DNA of 64,000 nt, from the NCBI GenBank assembly GCA_963837485.1, contig CAWINP010000007.1:124001-188000 (forward strand). The letters are read 5' to 3'. The notes under the pieces are model-generated. The model was given only the letters and a program-made list of their open reading frames with translations. It had not been told where the DNA came from and made no database searches. This document shows, piece after piece, positions 1-7,566 of the stretch. Within the stretch, counting starts at the first letter, position 1; each line of letters opens with the position of its first letter. The position numbers and the translations under genes are program-made. Source of the stretch: Solirubrobacter sp963837485. GTDB taxonomy: Bacteria; Actinomycetota; Thermoleophilia; Solirubrobacterales; Solirubrobacteraceae.

Positions 1-106
1 CAACGGGCCCCTTGTCGGCCCCGTTGACGTCGACCGCGACGGTTACCGGTTCAGCCTGGCTCCGGCGATCATCCGTGGATGCCTCGGCGTCGTGGGCCGC
101 GTCCAT
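1..106 (-). CDS. plsX: Phosphate acyltransferase PlsX, first 35 codons (cut by window edge)
   Basis: An open frame on the minus strand starts with ATG at 104-106 and runs off the left edge without a stop. It encodes about 20 poorly conserved residues followed by VTVAVDVNGADKGPV, which matches the typical PlsX N-terminus (family pattern roughly I-A-V-D-x-x-G-x-D-x-x-P). PlsX converts acyl-ACP to acyl-phosphate for phospholipid synthesis. The position directly downstream of rpmF is the expected neighbourhood (rpmF-plsX is a widely conserved pair). Only the N-terminus is visible, so identity rests on a short motif plus synteny. Confidence 0.72.
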   Translation of the reverse strand, partial: MDAAHDAEASTDDRRSQAEPVTVAVDVNGADKGPV

Positions 107-212
107 GGGTGATCGGCCGGATTTCCTCAGGGCGGGTCCTTTGGATTCCGGACGATCGCCCAGGGGCGGTGTCCACGGCGGCGAGGCGCCGCGGGAATCG
201 TCGGATCCTGGC

Positions 213-413
213 TTAGTGGTCGTGGTCGTGATCGTGGTCGTGCACGTGCACGACCTCGCGCCCGGCGTAAAACCCGCAATGCGGGCAGACCCGGTGCGGA
301 CGGCGCGGCCGGTGGCACTGCGGGCAGCCGTTCACCGCAGGAGCGGTGATCTTGTGCTGTGCCCGGCGCTGCGCGGTGCGCGCGTGCGACTGCTTCTGCT
401 TGGGAACGGCCAT
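213..413 (-). CDS. rpmF: 50S ribosomal protein L32 with a His/Asp-rich tail
   Basis: A 66-residue protein that starts MAVPKQKQSHARTAQRR, the canonical L32 beginning. It has a zinc ribbon of the C+ type (CPQC at 30-33 and CPHC at 43-46). L32 sits in the large ribosomal subunit near the exit tunnel. The start is the ATG at 411-413; longer upstream reading in the same frame is a shadow of the neighbouring gene. The last 12 residues are an alternating HVHDHDHDHDH run encoded by a GTGGTC-type DNA repeat, which is unusual for L32 and could bind metal. It lies between plsX and a GGDEF-EAL gene instead of directly behind yceD. Confidence 0.95.
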   Translation of the reverse strand: MAVPKQKQSHARTAQRRAQHKITAPAVNGCPQCHRPRRPHRVCPHCGFYAGREVVHVHDHDHDHDH

Positions 414-448
414 AGGCGGTGCAGAAGGGTAGCGGATCGGAGCCGGTC

Positions 449-1768
449 CTAGGCGCGGCGCTCGGGGGCAAGCCCTGAATCGAGCACCGCGGTGGCCTCG
501 CCCGCCGGCAGCGGGTACCCCAGGTGGAAGCCCTGCACGATGCGGCAGCCGATGCGGTGCAGGTACGCGAGGTGCTCGGACGTCTCCACGCCCTCGGCCA
601 CGACGTCGCAGCCGACGGTGTCGGCGAGCTGCATGATCGCGGAGTAGATCGCGCACGCCTGGGGATCGTCCGGCACGCCGGTCAGGAACGCGCGGTCGAC
701 CTTGATCACCTGCACCGGCAGCTCGCGCAGCCGCCACAGCGACGAGTAGCCCGCGCCGAAGTCGTCGATCGCCAGCACCAGGCCGCGGGCGCGCAGCTCG
801 TGCAGGACCGGCAGCAGCCGCGAGGCCTCCAGCGACCAGGCCGACTCGGTCAGCTCGAGCACGAAGCGCGAGCGGTCGATCTCGTACTCGGCGACCATCG
901 CCTCGACCCGTCCCGCGTAGCCGGCGCGCTGCAGCTGGCGCGGCGAGACGTTGACGCCGACGTTGGGGAACAGCCCCGCCGCCTGCCACTCGGCCGCCTG
1001 ACGGCAGGTCTCCTCCAGCACCCAGTCGCCGAGCGCGTCGACGACGCCGGTCCGCTCGGCCACGCCGATGAACTCGCCAGGCGGGATCAGGCCGCGGTCG
1101 GGGTCGCGCCAGCGCACGAGCGACTCGATCCCCATCACCGCCGCGTCAGACGCGCGGCAGATCGGCTGGTAGTGCAGCTCCAGCTCGCCGCGCTCGATCG
1201 CGCGCCGCAGCCGCGCGGCGAGCGCCAGCCGCTCGAGCGGGTCGGCGGTGTGCGCGCCGTAGACGGCGACGCCGCCGCCCGAGGACTTCGCCTCGTACAT
1301 CGCGGCGTCGGCGTGCTCGACGAGCGTGCCCGGCCCGTCGGCGTCGCCCGGGAACACGCTCACGCCGATGCTGGCGTCGACCAGCAGCTCGGCGGCGCCG
1401 AGCGCGAACGGCATCGCCAGCTGGTCGCACACGCGCTGGCCGACGACCTCGGCCTCGACCCCCGCCAGCAGCGGCAGGCCGCGCAGGAGCACGAGGAACT
1501 CGTCGCCGCCGCGGCGGGCCAGCAGGTCGCCGGGGCGGACGGCGCGGCGCAGGCGGGCGGCCACCTCGCGCAGCAGGCGGTCGCCTGTCTCGTGCCCCAG
1601 CGAGTCGTTGACGCGCTTGAAGTCATTGAGGTCGACGTACGCGAGCGCGACGGCAGTACCGCCGAGGCGCGCCTCGGCCACCGCCTCGGTGAGCGCGGCG
1701 TCCATCGCGGCGCGGTTCGCCAGCCCCGTCAGGGCATCGTGGTACGCGAGGTATTCGAGCTCCACCAA
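449..1768 (-). CDS. GGDEF-EAL protein (c-di-GMP turnover)
   Basis: 439 residues. An N-terminal diguanylate cyclase domain has the intact active-site sequence RRGGDEF near residue 88 and the D-D-F-K type loop (DLNDFKRVNDSLGH). A C-terminal EAL phosphodiesterase domain follows, with ESLVRW in place of EALxRW, then DDFGAGYSSL, VIKVDRAFL and VAEGVET. Most catalytic positions look retained, so both making and breaking c-di-GMP are possible. There is no sensor domain: the start (TTG at 1766-1768, or GTG three bases later) is directly before the GGDEF fold. It is inserted between yceD and rpmF, genes that are normally adjacent, and is probably co-transcribed with them. Confidence 0.93.
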   Translation of the reverse strand: MVELEYLAYHDALTGLANRAAMDAALTEAVAEARLGGTAVALAYVDLNDFKRVNDSLGHETGDRLLREVAARLRRAVRPGDLLARRGGDEFLVLLRGLPLLAGVEAEVVGQRVCDQLAMPFALGAAELLVDASIGVSVFPGDADGPGTLVEHADAAMYEAKSSGGGVAVYGAHTADPLERLALAARLRRAIERGELELHYQPICRASDAAVMGIESLVRWRDPDRGLIPPGEFIGVAERTGVVDALGDWVLEETCRQAAEWQAAGLFPNVGVNVSPRQLQRAGYAGRVEAMVAEYEIDRSRFVLELTESAWSLEASRLLPVLHELRARGLVLAIDDFGAGYSSLWRLRELPVQVIKVDRAFLTGVPDDPQACAIYSAIMQLADTVGCDVVAEGVETSEHLAYLHRIGCRIVQGFHLGYPLPAGEATAVLDSGLAPERRA

Positions 1769-1787
1769 TCCGGAGAATCGGCCGGGC

Positions 1788-2300
1788 TCAGTCGAACTTC
1801 AGCTCCGAGAGCTTGGCCCAGCGCGCGTCCGGCGCCGAATCGTGCTGGTGGTCCGGGTCCTCGTTGAGATTGGCGCCGCACTGCGGGCACAGGCCGGCAC
1901 AGTCGGGCCGGCAAGTGAGCTGCGTCGGCAGGGCGAGCGCAAGCGCGTCGCGTGCCCAGGCCGCGAGGTCGAGCTCGTCGTCGAGGTAGGGGCTCGTCAG
2001 CTCGTCTCCGCCGCCCGGCTGGTGGACCTCGTAGGCGTCGACGTCGAAGCTCGGGCTCGCCGGGTCCAGGCAGCGCATGCACGGGCCGTTGAGCGTGGCG
2101 GAGAAGCGCAGCCGCAGGGCGTACCCGTTCCCGGTCGTGCGGGAGACGTCGAGGCGCACGGGCACCAGCTCCGGCTCGACCGCGTACTGGGAGCCGCCGT
2201 AGGAGAACGGGTCGACGTGGACGTGGAGGTCCAGGCGGCGACCCTCGCCGGAGGTGAGCCCGAGGCGCACGAGATCGAAGCTGTCGGTGCGCTGGGACAT
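1788..2300 (-). CDS. yceD: DUF177 / YceD family protein
   Basis: 170 residues. The C-terminus has the family cysteine cluster CRPDCAGLCPQCG, and the middle has the CMRCL motif. YceD/DUF177 proteins are usually encoded immediately before rpmF and have been linked to large-subunit rRNA or L32 accumulation. Here a GGDEF-EAL gene starts 20 bases after its stop, separating it from rpmF. The ATG at 2298-2300 gives a normal family length. Just upstream is an acyl-CoA synthetase whose stop lies 11 bases away, so it may share that transcript. Confidence 0.9.
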   Translation of the reverse strand: MSQRTDSFDLVRLGLTSGEGRRLDLHVHVDPFSYGGSQYAVEPELVPVRLDVSRTTGNGYALRLRFSATLNGPCMRCLDPASPSFDVDAYEVHQPGGGDELTSPYLDDELDLAAWARDALALALPTQLTCRPDCAGLCPQCGANLNEDPDHQHDSAPDARWAKLSELKFD

Positions 2301-2310
2301 GCTTATTACG

Positions 2311-3933
2311 TTAGAGATCGGTCAGCTCGCGCTTGAGCACCTTGCCGGTCGAGGTCCGCGGCAGCTCGTCGACGAAGACGACGTCGCGCGGGGACTTGTA
2401 TCCGGCGAGGTTGGACTTCACGTAGTCCTGCACCTGCTTGGGCGTCAGGCCGGCTTCGCCGCGCTTGACGATCACGGCCTTCAGGCGCTGGCCGAACTTC
2501 TCGTCGTCGACGCCGAACACGGCCACGTCGGCGACCGCCTCGTGGTTGTGGAGCAGGTCCTCGACCTCGGCCGGGAAGACGTTCTCGCCGCCCGAGACGA
2601 TCATGTCGTCGTCGCGGCCGTCGATGAACAGGCGCCCGGCGGCGTCGAAGTGGCCGACGTCGCCGGAGGAGAGCAGCCCGTCGAGCTCGTCCTTGCCGCC
2701 GCCGCCGGTGTAGCCCTCGAAGCGGACGTCGTTGCCGACGAAGATGCGGCCGGTCTCGCCCTTGCGTACCGGCGTGCCGTCCTCGCCGTAGATCCGTACG
2801 ACGCTGCCGCGCGGCGGCTTGCCCGCCGTCCCCGGCGCCTCGCGCAGGTCGCGCGGCGTGGCGATCGTGGCCCAGGCGACCTCGGTCGAGCCGTACAGGT
2901 TGTAGAGGTTCTCGCCGAAGTGGTCCATCCAGCGGTCGGAGATCGCGCCGGGGAGCGCCGAGCCGGACACCGGGACGGCGCGGACCTTGGACAGGTCGTA
3001 GCGGTCGAGCACCTCGTCTTCGAGCTCGAGGATGCGCTGGATCATCACCGGCACCACCACGAGCGCCGTGCACTCGTGCTGGGCGGTCAGCGACAGCGTC
3101 GCCTCCTCGTCGAACTTGCGCTTGAGCACGACGGTGCTGCCGAGGCTTATCCCGAGCGCCCAGTTGGCGAAGCCCCAGGCGTGGAACAGCGGCGCGGCGA
3201 TCATCGTCTTCTCGCGCGCCTTGAGCGGGATGACGTTCAGCAGCGCCGCGATCGGGTCGAGCGTCTTGGGCATAGAGCGGTTGGCGCCCTTCGGCTTGCC
3301 GGTCGTGCCCGAGGTCAGGATGATCGCCCGGCCCTGCTGGGCGGGCGGCGCGAGGTCGGCGCCGTCGTGGCGCGAGATCACGTCCTCCAGCCGCGGGTCC
3401 TTGGCCTCGCCGTCCTCGGGCTCGTGCCAGGCGACGTAGCGCTTGCGGCGGCGGGTCGCGTCGTGGAGCACCTGGGCGAACTCGTGGTCGAAGATCACCG
3501 CCTTCGGCTTCTCGCGCTTGGCCACGTCGGCGAGCTGCGGGCCGGAGAACGCGGTGTTCAGGAACAGCGCGTTGGCGCCGAGCTTGCTGCACGCCACCGT
3601 CGCGTCGGCCCAGCCGCGATGGTTGCGGCACATGATCGCCACGTTGTCGCCGGCCTCGACGCCGTCGGACATCAGCGCGCGGGCGAGCGCGTTGGAGCGC
3701 TCGTGGATCTCCTTGAAGGTGAGCGTGCCGAGCTCGTCGATCAGCGCGGGTTCGGCGGCATGGTTGCGGGCGGCGGCGGCGAAGCCGGCCGCCGGCGTCG
3801 TGCCGTAGCGCAGCAGCGCGCGCACGGTGTGGAACAGCTGGTCGGGCCGTTCGGGGTGGACGATGCCCGCACGCGTGAGCGTCACGAGCGTCTCGACCTT
3901 GCTGACGACCTCTCCGAGAGCCGGGATCTTCAT
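2311..3933 (-). CDS. Acyl-CoA synthetase (AMP-binding, FadD-like)
   Basis: 540 residues of the ANL adenylating superfamily. The P-loop-like motif TSGTTGKPKGA is near residue 190, YGSTEVAW is the A5-type motif, and a C-terminal lysine lies in PRTSTGKVLKREL. It should activate a carboxylate, probably a fatty acid, as acyl-AMP and then acyl-CoA in the cytosol; chain length cannot be read from sequence. The start ATG at 3931-3933 overlaps the stop of the upstream unknown gene as ATGA, so the two are translationally coupled. No signal peptide is present. Confidence 0.9.
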   Translation of the reverse strand: MKIPALGEVVSKVETLVTLTRAGIVHPERPDQLFHTVRALLRYGTTPAAGFAAAARNHAAEPALIDELGTLTFKEIHERSNALARALMSDGVEAGDNVAIMCRNHRGWADATVACSKLGANALFLNTAFSGPQLADVAKREKPKAVIFDHEFAQVLHDATRRRKRYVAWHEPEDGEAKDPRLEDVISRHDGADLAPPAQQGRAIILTSGTTGKPKGANRSMPKTLDPIAALLNVIPLKAREKTMIAAPLFHAWGFANWALGISLGSTVVLKRKFDEEATLSLTAQHECTALVVVPVMIQRILELEDEVLDRYDLSKVRAVPVSGSALPGAISDRWMDHFGENLYNLYGSTEVAWATIATPRDLREAPGTAGKPPRGSVVRIYGEDGTPVRKGETGRIFVGNDVRFEGYTGGGGKDELDGLLSSGDVGHFDAAGRLFIDGRDDDMIVSGGENVFPAEVEDLLHNHEAVADVAVFGVDDEKFGQRLKAVIVKRGEAGLTPKQVQDYVKSNLAGYKSPRDVVFVDELPRTSTGKVLKRELTDL

Positions 3934-4871
3934 CGCGTGGGGAGCTTCATACCCGATGGGAGCTCCCCGGTGTCGATCATGCGCCGGATCTCGGCGGCCT
4001 TGCGGGAGTTGAGGTAGACGTGGCGCTGGCCGACCGACGGCTTCTCGGACAGCAGGCCGGCCTGCAGGAGCGCCTCGCCCACCTCCTGCGCGAGCGCGCG
4101 GTCGTTGCCCGCGAATCCGCGCGCGAGGTGGGCGAACTCGGTGTGGTAGCCGCCCCACTTCCCCATCCCGTCGAGGCGCTGGAGGATGCGGCGGGCCACG
4201 CGCTTGCCGGGATCGGGGTCCTCGTGCGGACGGGTCGCCTGGTCGTTGCGGCCGAGCAGGGCGTACAGCGCGTCCTCGTTGGCCTCGACGTCGCGCGGGT
4301 CGGCCGGCTTGAAGCCGAGCCGGGCGAGCGCCTCGGCGACCCGCAGCGGATGGCCGGCGCCGATCGGCGCCTTCAGCGCGACGTCCTCGATGACGTTCGG
4401 CGGCAGCGCGTACGCGCGAGCCTTCAGCCGGTCGATCGTCGTCGCCTGCTCCTCGAACGCGAGCGCCACGAGCTCGGAGTCGAAATGCGCCGACGGGAAT
4501 CCGAGCACGAGGAACCCGCCGGGAAGCTCCCCGGCCTCGAGCTCGAGCTCCTGCGGGAGGTGCGCGGGTTGCGCGCCCGCGAGCTCGATCAGCGCGCCGG
4601 CCGTCGCGGCCACGAGCAGCCACTCGCGGCCGGTCGCGACCTGGGGGTCGGCTCGCAGCGCGGCGTCGGCCGGCGTGGCGGCGAGCAGGCGGCCGTCCTG
4701 CGCGGCGATCCCGATCTCCACCGGCTCCTCGCGCGAGCCGCTGCGCGGCCTGGCGAGCTCATCGCGCCCGTGCTCGAGCGCCTTGGCGAGCACCTGGCGC
4801 AGCCGCGCCGTCGCCGTGGCGGGCGCGCCGGCGCCTCCACAGGCGTCGAGCTCTCCCTCCAAGGCGGTCAT
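3930..4871 (-). CDS. Unknown 313-residue protein coupled to the acyl-CoA synthetase
   Basis: I do not recognise a family. The protein starts MTALEGELDACGG, is soluble (no membrane segments), Ala/Glu/Leu-rich, and ends in a basic region with a possible helical DNA/RNA-binding look (VYLNSRKAAEIRRMID). Its stop overlaps the acyl-CoA synthetase start (ATGA), so a joint role is likely. The start ATG at 4869-4871 lies only 17 bases from the divergent acylphosphatase start. Codon use resembles the neighbouring core genes. Confidence 0.75.
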   Translation of the reverse strand: MTALEGELDACGGAGAPATATARLRQVLAKALEHGRDELARPRSGSREEPVEIGIAAQDGRLLAATPADAALRADPQVATGREWLLVAATAGALIELAGAQPAHLPQELELEAGELPGGFLVLGFPSAHFDSELVALAFEEQATTIDRLKARAYALPPNVIEDVALKAPIGAGHPLRVAEALARLGFKPADPRDVEANEDALYALLGRNDQATRPHEDPDPGKRVARRILQRLDGMGKWGGYHTEFAHLARGFAGNDRALAQEVGEALLQAGLLSEKPSVGQRHVYLNSRKAAEIRRMIDTGELPSGMKLPTR

Positions 4872-4888
4872 GTGTCTACGGTAGCCAG

Positions 4889-5161
4889 GTGTCGGTGAGT
4901 CGCCGCCGGGCCGTCGCCCACGGCCGTGTGCAGGGCGTCTTCTTCCGCGACGCAACGCGCCGGGAAGCGGAGCGTCGCGGCGTGTCCGGCTGGGCGGCGA
5001 ACACGAGCGACGGGACCGTCGAGGTGGTGCTGGAGGGCGCGCCGGGCGCCGTCGCCGCGATGGTCGACTTCCTGCGCGCGGGGCCGGGGCACGCATCGGT
5101 GTCGCGCCTGGACGTGGCCGAGGAGGAGCCCGAGGGGCTGTCGGGCTTCTCCGTCCGCTGA
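4889..5161 (+). CDS. acyP: Acylphosphatase
   Basis: 90 residues, standard family length. The phosphate-binding loop GRVQGVFFR carries the conserved Arg, and SGWAANTSDGTVEVVLEG carries the catalytic Asn. It hydrolyses acyl phosphates such as acetyl- or carbamoyl-phosphate in the cytosol. Translation starts at GTG 4889; there is almost no room for a leader because the divergent gene starts 17 bases away, so promoters must lie inside the opposite coding sequence or the mRNA is leaderless. The next plus-strand gene begins 26 bases after the stop. Confidence 0.93.
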   Translation: MSVSRRRAVAHGRVQGVFFRDATRREAERRGVSGWAANTSDGTVEVVLEGAPGAVAAMVDFLRAGPGHASVSRLDVAEEEPEGLSGFSVR

Positions 5162-5186
5162 CGCACGTACGGTGGGTGGCCGGTCC

Positions 5187-6482
5187 ATGGAAGCCGCAGC
5201 CACCCCACTTCGCCAGCAACGGGTCCACGTCCTGATGGGGCGCGTGCTCGTCGAGAACCTCGTCGTCGACGATCCCGCGGCCGCCGCGTTCGTGCGCGCC
5301 CGTTTGGAGGCCGGCGAGGACGCGCCGCGCGTGGTCAACGACGCGATCGAGATCGGCGCGCGCGTGCTGGAGCGCGAGCAGGCGGGGCTGGACGCCGAGT
5401 TCGTGCGCAGCGAGTTCGAGAAGGTCTCGCGCGAGGTGGAGACCGCGTTCACCGACAAGGCGCGCGTGGTCGCCGAGTTCTTCGGCGCGAAGGTGGACGA
5501 GGTCTTCGGGGCCGAGACCGGGGTGCTGTCGCGCGAGCTGGCGCGCCTGTTCGGCGACGAGTCCAGTAGCGCTGTGCAACATCGCTTGCAGGCGGTGATG
5601 AACGAGCAGTCGGCGCGGATGCGCGAGGATCTGCTGCGCCAGTTCTCGTCGGCCGACGGGTCGAACCCGCTGGCCGACTTCAAGGCCGCGCACCTCCGCG
5701 CGGCGCGAGACGCAGCCGAGCGCCAGGAGGCGCAGCTGATCGGGATGCGCGAGCAGATGGTCGCGCTGCAGCTGGAGATCCAGAAGCTGCAGGCCGAGAA
5801 GGACAAGGCGACCGGCGTGGCGGCCGAGCTCGATCGCTCGACGGCCAAGGGCCGCCCCTACGAGGAGGCGGTCTCCGAGGCGGTCGACGCGATCGCGCGC
5901 GGGATGGGCGACGACTGCGACGCGGTGGGCGACCTGCGCGGCCTCGGCGGGCGCAAGGGAGACGTGGTGGTCGACATCGACGGGTGCTCCGGCGCCCCGC
6001 GCGGCCGGATCGTCTTCGAGGCCAAGAACTCACGGAAGTCGCGCAAGGAGGCCCTCGCGGAGCTTGAAGAGGCGATGTCCACGCGGTCGGCCGACTATGG
6101 CGTCTGGGTCGTGCCGTCCGAGGACAAGCTCCCGGCACGCGCGCCGGCACTGCGGGAGGTCGGCGGGAACAAGCTGTTCGTGGTGTTCGACCCTTTGGAG
6201 GGCGATCTCGCTCTGTCGGTGGCGTTCTCGCTGGCCCGCGCGCGCGTGCTGATGGCGCGCGGCGACGCGTCGGGCGTGGACGCGCTGGCGCTGCGCGGCG
6301 AGGTCGAGCGCGCGCTGGGCGCGCTGGAGGACGTGCGGCGGATCAAGGTGCAGCTGACCAACGCCTCGTCGGGGATCGACGAGGCGCGCCGGGTGTTGGA
6401 CGGCATGGCCGAGCGCGTGCGCGGGCATCTGGGCGCGATCGACGCTTTGGTCGCGTCCGCGGGTGTCGAGGACGACGCGTAG
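5187..6482 (+). CDS. Coiled-coil protein with a PD-(D/E)XK-like nuclease domain
   Basis: 431 residues. Residues about 35-230 are charged helical and coiled-coil sequence (ending EIQKLQAEKDKATGVAAEL). The C-terminal part has the order expected for a restriction-endonuclease fold: Glu in GRPYEEAV, Asp in RKGDVVVDI, and the E-x-K pair in IVFEAKNS, followed by a predicted alpha/beta segment (ADYGVWVVPSEDK). This layout recalls DUF2130-like proteins. Function is inferred as a nuclease or DNA-associated protein; no partner methylase is adjacent. The start ATG 5187 is preceded by no strong ribosome-binding site; an internal ATG (MGRVLVENL) is possible. Confidence 0.7.
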   Translation: MEAAATPLRQQRVHVLMGRVLVENLVVDDPAAAAFVRARLEAGEDAPRVVNDAIEIGARVLEREQAGLDAEFVRSEFEKVSREVETAFTDKARVVAEFFGAKVDEVFGAETGVLSRELARLFGDESSSAVQHRLQAVMNEQSARMREDLLRQFSSADGSNPLADFKAAHLRAARDAAERQEAQLIGMREQMVALQLEIQKLQAEKDKATGVAAELDRSTAKGRPYEEAVSEAVDAIARGMGDDCDAVGDLRGLGGRKGDVVVDIDGCSGAPRGRIVFEAKNSRKSRKEALAELEEAMSTRSADYGVWVVPSEDKLPARAPALREVGGNKLFVVFDPLEGDLALSVAFSLARARVLMARGDASGVDALALRGEVERALGALEDVRRIKVQLTNASSGIDEARRVLDGMAERVRGHLGAIDALVASAGVEDDA

Positions 6483-7008
6483 CGGTCGACGGCGAGTCGC
6501 GGTTCAACGGCGGGCATCGAAGGGGTGCGGTGCCGTCAGGGAATCCCGGAGAGCGACGGAGGGCCCGGTGCCGAGGAGTGTGTCGGCGCGCTCGGCCCGT
6601 GCGCCACGCCCCGCCTTGCCGCGCTGCGCCACGCCGCGCGCGCGCTGTGCCGCGTTACGCCCGCGCCGTGCCGCGTTGCGCCCGCGCCGCGTCCGCAAGG
6701 CGCCCCCCGATCGTGATCGATCGTCCGCGAGCGGGGTTCGCGCAGGATCGATCATCGAGTCGCACATAGACCCGGGGGTGCCCCACGTTTGTCAACCCAG
6801 AGGCATACAAACGTGGGTCACCCCCTCCGCTCGGAGCCCGAGGCGGTGATCGATTTACAGTCACCGTAACTTTCTCCCAGCTCCCCTTACCTGCGCAGTT
6901 GCTGTGAACCCCAAGCGAGCCCGGCACACAAGCGACCGCTGATGGGCCGTCAGCCCTCCGACACCTGGTGTTGACGTCCGCCACAAGCCTTGACAAACTT
7001 TCTTGTCA
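6483..7008. other. Gene-free region between the nuclease-like gene and the ArsR operon
   Basis: About 525 bases without a convincing gene. The first 230 bases contain short degenerate repeats of a GCCGTGCCGCGTT-type sequence (around 6600-6700). Then comes a GATC-rich patch (6712-6756) and a long inverted repeat (6774-6825). The last 150 bases are noticeably less GC-rich and include TTGACG at 6971 and an operator-like palindrome touching the ArsR start codon; this part probably carries the promoter. Confidence 0.6.
6774..6825. repeat. 19-bp near-perfect inverted repeat
   Basis: The left arm 6774-6792 reads GGGGGTGCCCCACGTTTGT. The right arm 6807-6825 is its reverse complement except for one position. 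The loop is 14 bases. There is no T-run after the stem, so it is not a classical intrinsic terminator. It could be an extragenic palindromic element or an RNA hairpin ending the upstream transcript. Confidence 0.85.
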
Positions 7009-7009
7009 A
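6990..7009. promoter_or_regulatory. Palindromic operator at the ArsR-type regulator start
   Basis: A perfect 7-bp inverted repeat, TTGACAA (6990-6996) and TTGTCAA (7003-7009), has a 6-base spacer. It overlaps the first base of the regulator's ATG. The placement suggests that the regulator represses its own operon by binding here. No Shine-Dalgarno sequence fits between the palindrome and the start, so the mRNA may be leaderless. Confidence 0.55.
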
Positions 7010-7566
7010 TGCACGACGTCGAGGTCATCGAAAACCCCGGAGCCGCCATCACGGCGCTCGACCCGATGCGCGCCCGGCTGTTGCGCGAGCTCGCGACGCC
7101 GCAGTCCGCCGCGATGCTCGGCGCCAAGCTCGGCATCCCGCGCCAGAAGCTCAATTACCACCTGCGCCAGCTCGAGGCCCACGGGCTCGTCGAGCTGCAC
7201 GACACGCGCGCGCACGGTGGGCTGACGGAGCGCGTGCTGGCCGCGACGGCGGCGGCGTTCTTCGTCGACCCGGCGCTGGGCGGCGGCGACGCCGCGCGCG
7301 ACGACCGCCTGTCCGCCCGCTACCTGATCGCGGTCGCCGCGCGGGCGGTGCGCGAGGTCGGGCGGCTCGCGCGCCGCGGGCCGGTGGCGACGCTGACGAT
7401 CGACACCGAGATCGGGTTCGCGACGCCCGGCGACCGCGCCGCGTTCGCCGAGGAGCTGACCGCCGCCGTCACCGAGCTTGCCGCGAAGTACCACCACGAC
7501 GACGGGCGCGCGCACCGGCTCGTCGTCGCCGCTCACCCGCTCCCCGAGGAGGACGACTCCGCATGA
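7009..7566 (+). CDS. ArsR-family winged-helix transcriptional regulator
   Basis: 185 residues from ATG 7009. The N-terminal winged helix-turn-helix is clear: MRARLLRELATPQSAAMLGAKLGIPRQKLNYHLRQ... with the recognition helix around residues 40-55. The C-terminal 100 residues are a less conserved helical domain found in regulators paired with SRPBCC proteins. Its stop overlaps the next start as ATGA, so the two are coupled. An upstream TTG at 7003 is in frame but lies in the palindrome. It likely autoregulates and responds to an unknown signal sensed through the SRPBCC partner or directly. Confidence 0.85.
   Translation: MHDVEVIENPGAAITALDPMRARLLRELATPQSAAMLGAKLGIPRQKLNYHLRQLEAHGLVELHDTRAHGGLTERVLAATAAAFFVDPALGGGDAARDDRLSARYLIAVAARAVREVGRLARRGPVATLTIDTEIGFATPGDRAAFAEELTAAVTELAAKYHHDDGRAHRLVVAAHPLPEEDDSA

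Noticed and set aside
12..452. 146-codon plus-strand frame over rpmF
   Set aside because: Antisense of the certain L32 gene and the plsX start; Val/Asp/His run is the complement of the L32 tail repeat.
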